From positions 1 through 61,886 of the forward strand of contig JAOAEZ010000008.1 of assembly GCA_026416515.1 (NCBI GenBank): a DNA stretch of 61,886 bases, written 5' to 3'. This stretch comes from Hydrogenophilus sp. (GTDB taxonomy: Bacteria; Pseudomonadota; Gammaproteobacteria; Burkholderiales; Rhodocyclaceae). The notes beneath the pieces were generated by a model, which searched no databases, was not told the origin of the DNA, and saw only the letters and a list, made by a program, of their open reading frames with translations. Each line of letters begins with the position of its first letter. Position 1 is the first letter of the stretch. Positions 60,996 to 61,886 of the stretch are shown in pieces. A program made the translations under genes and the position numbers.

Positions 60996-61089
60996 CTTTG
61001 CCTCCGCATGAATCTCTTCCAATGAGGCTCCGATGCGCAAAGCCCACCAGCAGCACCGCGATTTTGCATCCGCATGAATCCTCTCAATG
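60996..61089. repeat. Pair of imperfect direct repeats in the leader region
   Basis: Copies at 60996-61024 and 61062-61089 share TCCGCATGAATC and flanking TTTGC / CAATG with few mismatches. Their 66-nt offset is close to the 67-68-nt period of the array. Confidence 0.7.
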
Positions 61090-61095
61090 CACCCC

Positions 61096-61886
61096 TTAGG
61101 CTGAATCTGCCTCTTGCCCTTCAAAACCTTCATCGTCTTCCTCGGCTTCCTCATCCAGATGCTCTCCATGAACAAACGCACTGACTGGATGCCACTGCGC
61201 AAGCTTGCCTTCGAGCACCGCCTTTCGGTAGGCACACACCTGGCGCCGTAAATGCTTCTCCACTGCCACGCCTCCATGGCGCGCTTCCCCGACGGTACGG
61301 CTCCATGATGTCGCTTACGAGCGCTTCATGCCGCCCATTGGCTTCGTGTAATACCCCCAGGTATGGGTCAAGCCCCGCCAAGCGCACCGCCACCCCTACC
61401 CGCTGTCGCAGCAATGCGTAGCCGTAATTGAGCATGGCGTTGATCGGGTCCCTCGCTTCACCCCGATGACGCCGCTGCGTAAAATCAGCCAGTTCATGGG
61501 TATGCCGACCTAACCATCGATGATACTGTCTTGCAAACCACCCCTCCCAGCCGCGTACTATTGCTAGACGTTCGGTCTGCGCCAGACTTTTCATCGCTCG
61601 TTCCAAATTGGCAAGCAGTACATGATCCCCCGCCTGGTATCGCTGTCGCACGACGACCGCGTAGCCCCTCAGCTTGGCCTCGACTATCCGCGCCGCGAGG
61701 CGCGCCCGCATTGCTTCATCGAGCTTTGCCAGCGCCGTATGATGCAATGCCAGCCTACGGTAGCGCCGCGCTTCTCCTTCTTGGCCAAGAATTATCACCG
61801 GGGTTTGCCCCGGTATTGCCAGCATGAGTGGAATGTTGTGCCGGACGCAGGCTTCGATGAGCGGCGTGCTCAGCGTACAGTGACCC
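61096..61886 (-). CDS. cas1: CRISPR-associated endonuclease Cas1, frameshifted and cut by the window edge
   Basis: The frame is open to the window end (N-terminal part missing): STPLIEACVRHNIPLML, WEGWFARQYHRWL (catalytic Glu), DPINAMLNYGYALLRQ, GVLHEANGRH (catalytic His) and DIMEPYR (catalytic Glu) identify Cas1. After MEPYR the frame becomes non-homologous and stops at 61151. The neighbouring frame continues with VEKHLRRQVCAYRKAVLEGK and KLAQWHP to a TAA at 61098-61096. Removing one G from the GGGG tract at 61287-61290 joins the two frames cleanly. So this is a pseudogene, a slippage site or a sequencing error. No cas2 or effector gene is within the window. Confidence 0.88.

Larger units (their letters stand above)
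60846..61095 (-). promoter_or_regulatory. Putative CRISPR leader
   Basis: 250 bp between the first repeat and the cas1 reading frame, placed where the leader of a minus-strand array should be. It contains a perfect 14-nt inverted repeat and two direct repeats, listed separately. Open frames in it look like chance. Promoter elements for the array could not be fixed. Confidence 0.5.

Noticed and set aside
60813..61277. A minus-strand open frame of 154 codons between the array and cas1
   Set aside because: It runs through the last repeat and the leader and overlaps the correct cas1 tail in another frame. It has no protein-like pattern apart from the direct repeats.

Overview
The window looks like ordinary chromosome from a GC-rich betaproteobacterium. 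The block ftsY / divergent M16 peptidase pair / rsmD / coaD / YfhL-type ferredoxin, together with orn, waaA, aroE and ttcA, fits that class. A Hydrogenophilales-like thermophile is a guess from overall impression and was not tested. About 52 protein-coding genes are packed tightly, many with ATGA or TGATG overlaps. No rRNA, tRNA, IS element or prophage was seen. The + strand is pyrimidine-rich whichever strand is coding, which suggests a strong replication-strand skew.

Layout. 112-7110 (mostly minus): radA, a LysR regulator, rluB, trpS, an M50 protease, a YciO/YrdC protein and ftsY. 7196-11218 (plus): two M16 peptidase subunits, rsmD, coaD and ferredoxin. 11235-16650 (minus): a CreA-like protein, hrpA and a putative outer-membrane protein. 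16712-21741 (plus): an inosine/uracil DNA glycosylase, glnS, a flavin oxidoreductase, ruvB and a small membrane protein. 21725-27874 (minus): a PAS-GGDEF-EAL protein, a Rieske oxygenase, rlmI, xerC and dapF.

27948-34762 (plus) is the most interesting coding block. A 1521-residue CheB-CheR-PAS-GGDEF-EAL hybrid is followed directly by a bacteriophytochrome photosensory module (PAS-GAF-PHY) that ends right after PHY, and then by a heme oxygenase that can supply biliverdin. This looks like a red-light sensing operon in which the sensor has no output domain of its own.

34672-39137 (minus): orn-glcD-glcE-glcF. 39191-40481 (plus): a monoheme cytochrome c and rsgA. 40509-43591: thiolase (minus), waaA (plus) and a TerB-like protein (minus). 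43731-47157 (plus): thiC and recQ. 47161-48834 (minus): a low-complexity secreted protein. 48994-60045 (plus): an RNB ribonuclease, tonB, aroE, a tautomerase, corA, pepP, a nitroreductase, ttcA and pepN.

60266-61886 holds a small CRISPR locus. The array consists of two sub-arrays. Each starts (leader-distal side) with a degenerate repeat fused directly to an intact repeat. One sub-array has only 31-nt spacers and the other only 32-nt spacers. A leader-like stretch with repeats separates the array from a cas1 gene that runs off the window edge and carries a frameshift in a G tract.
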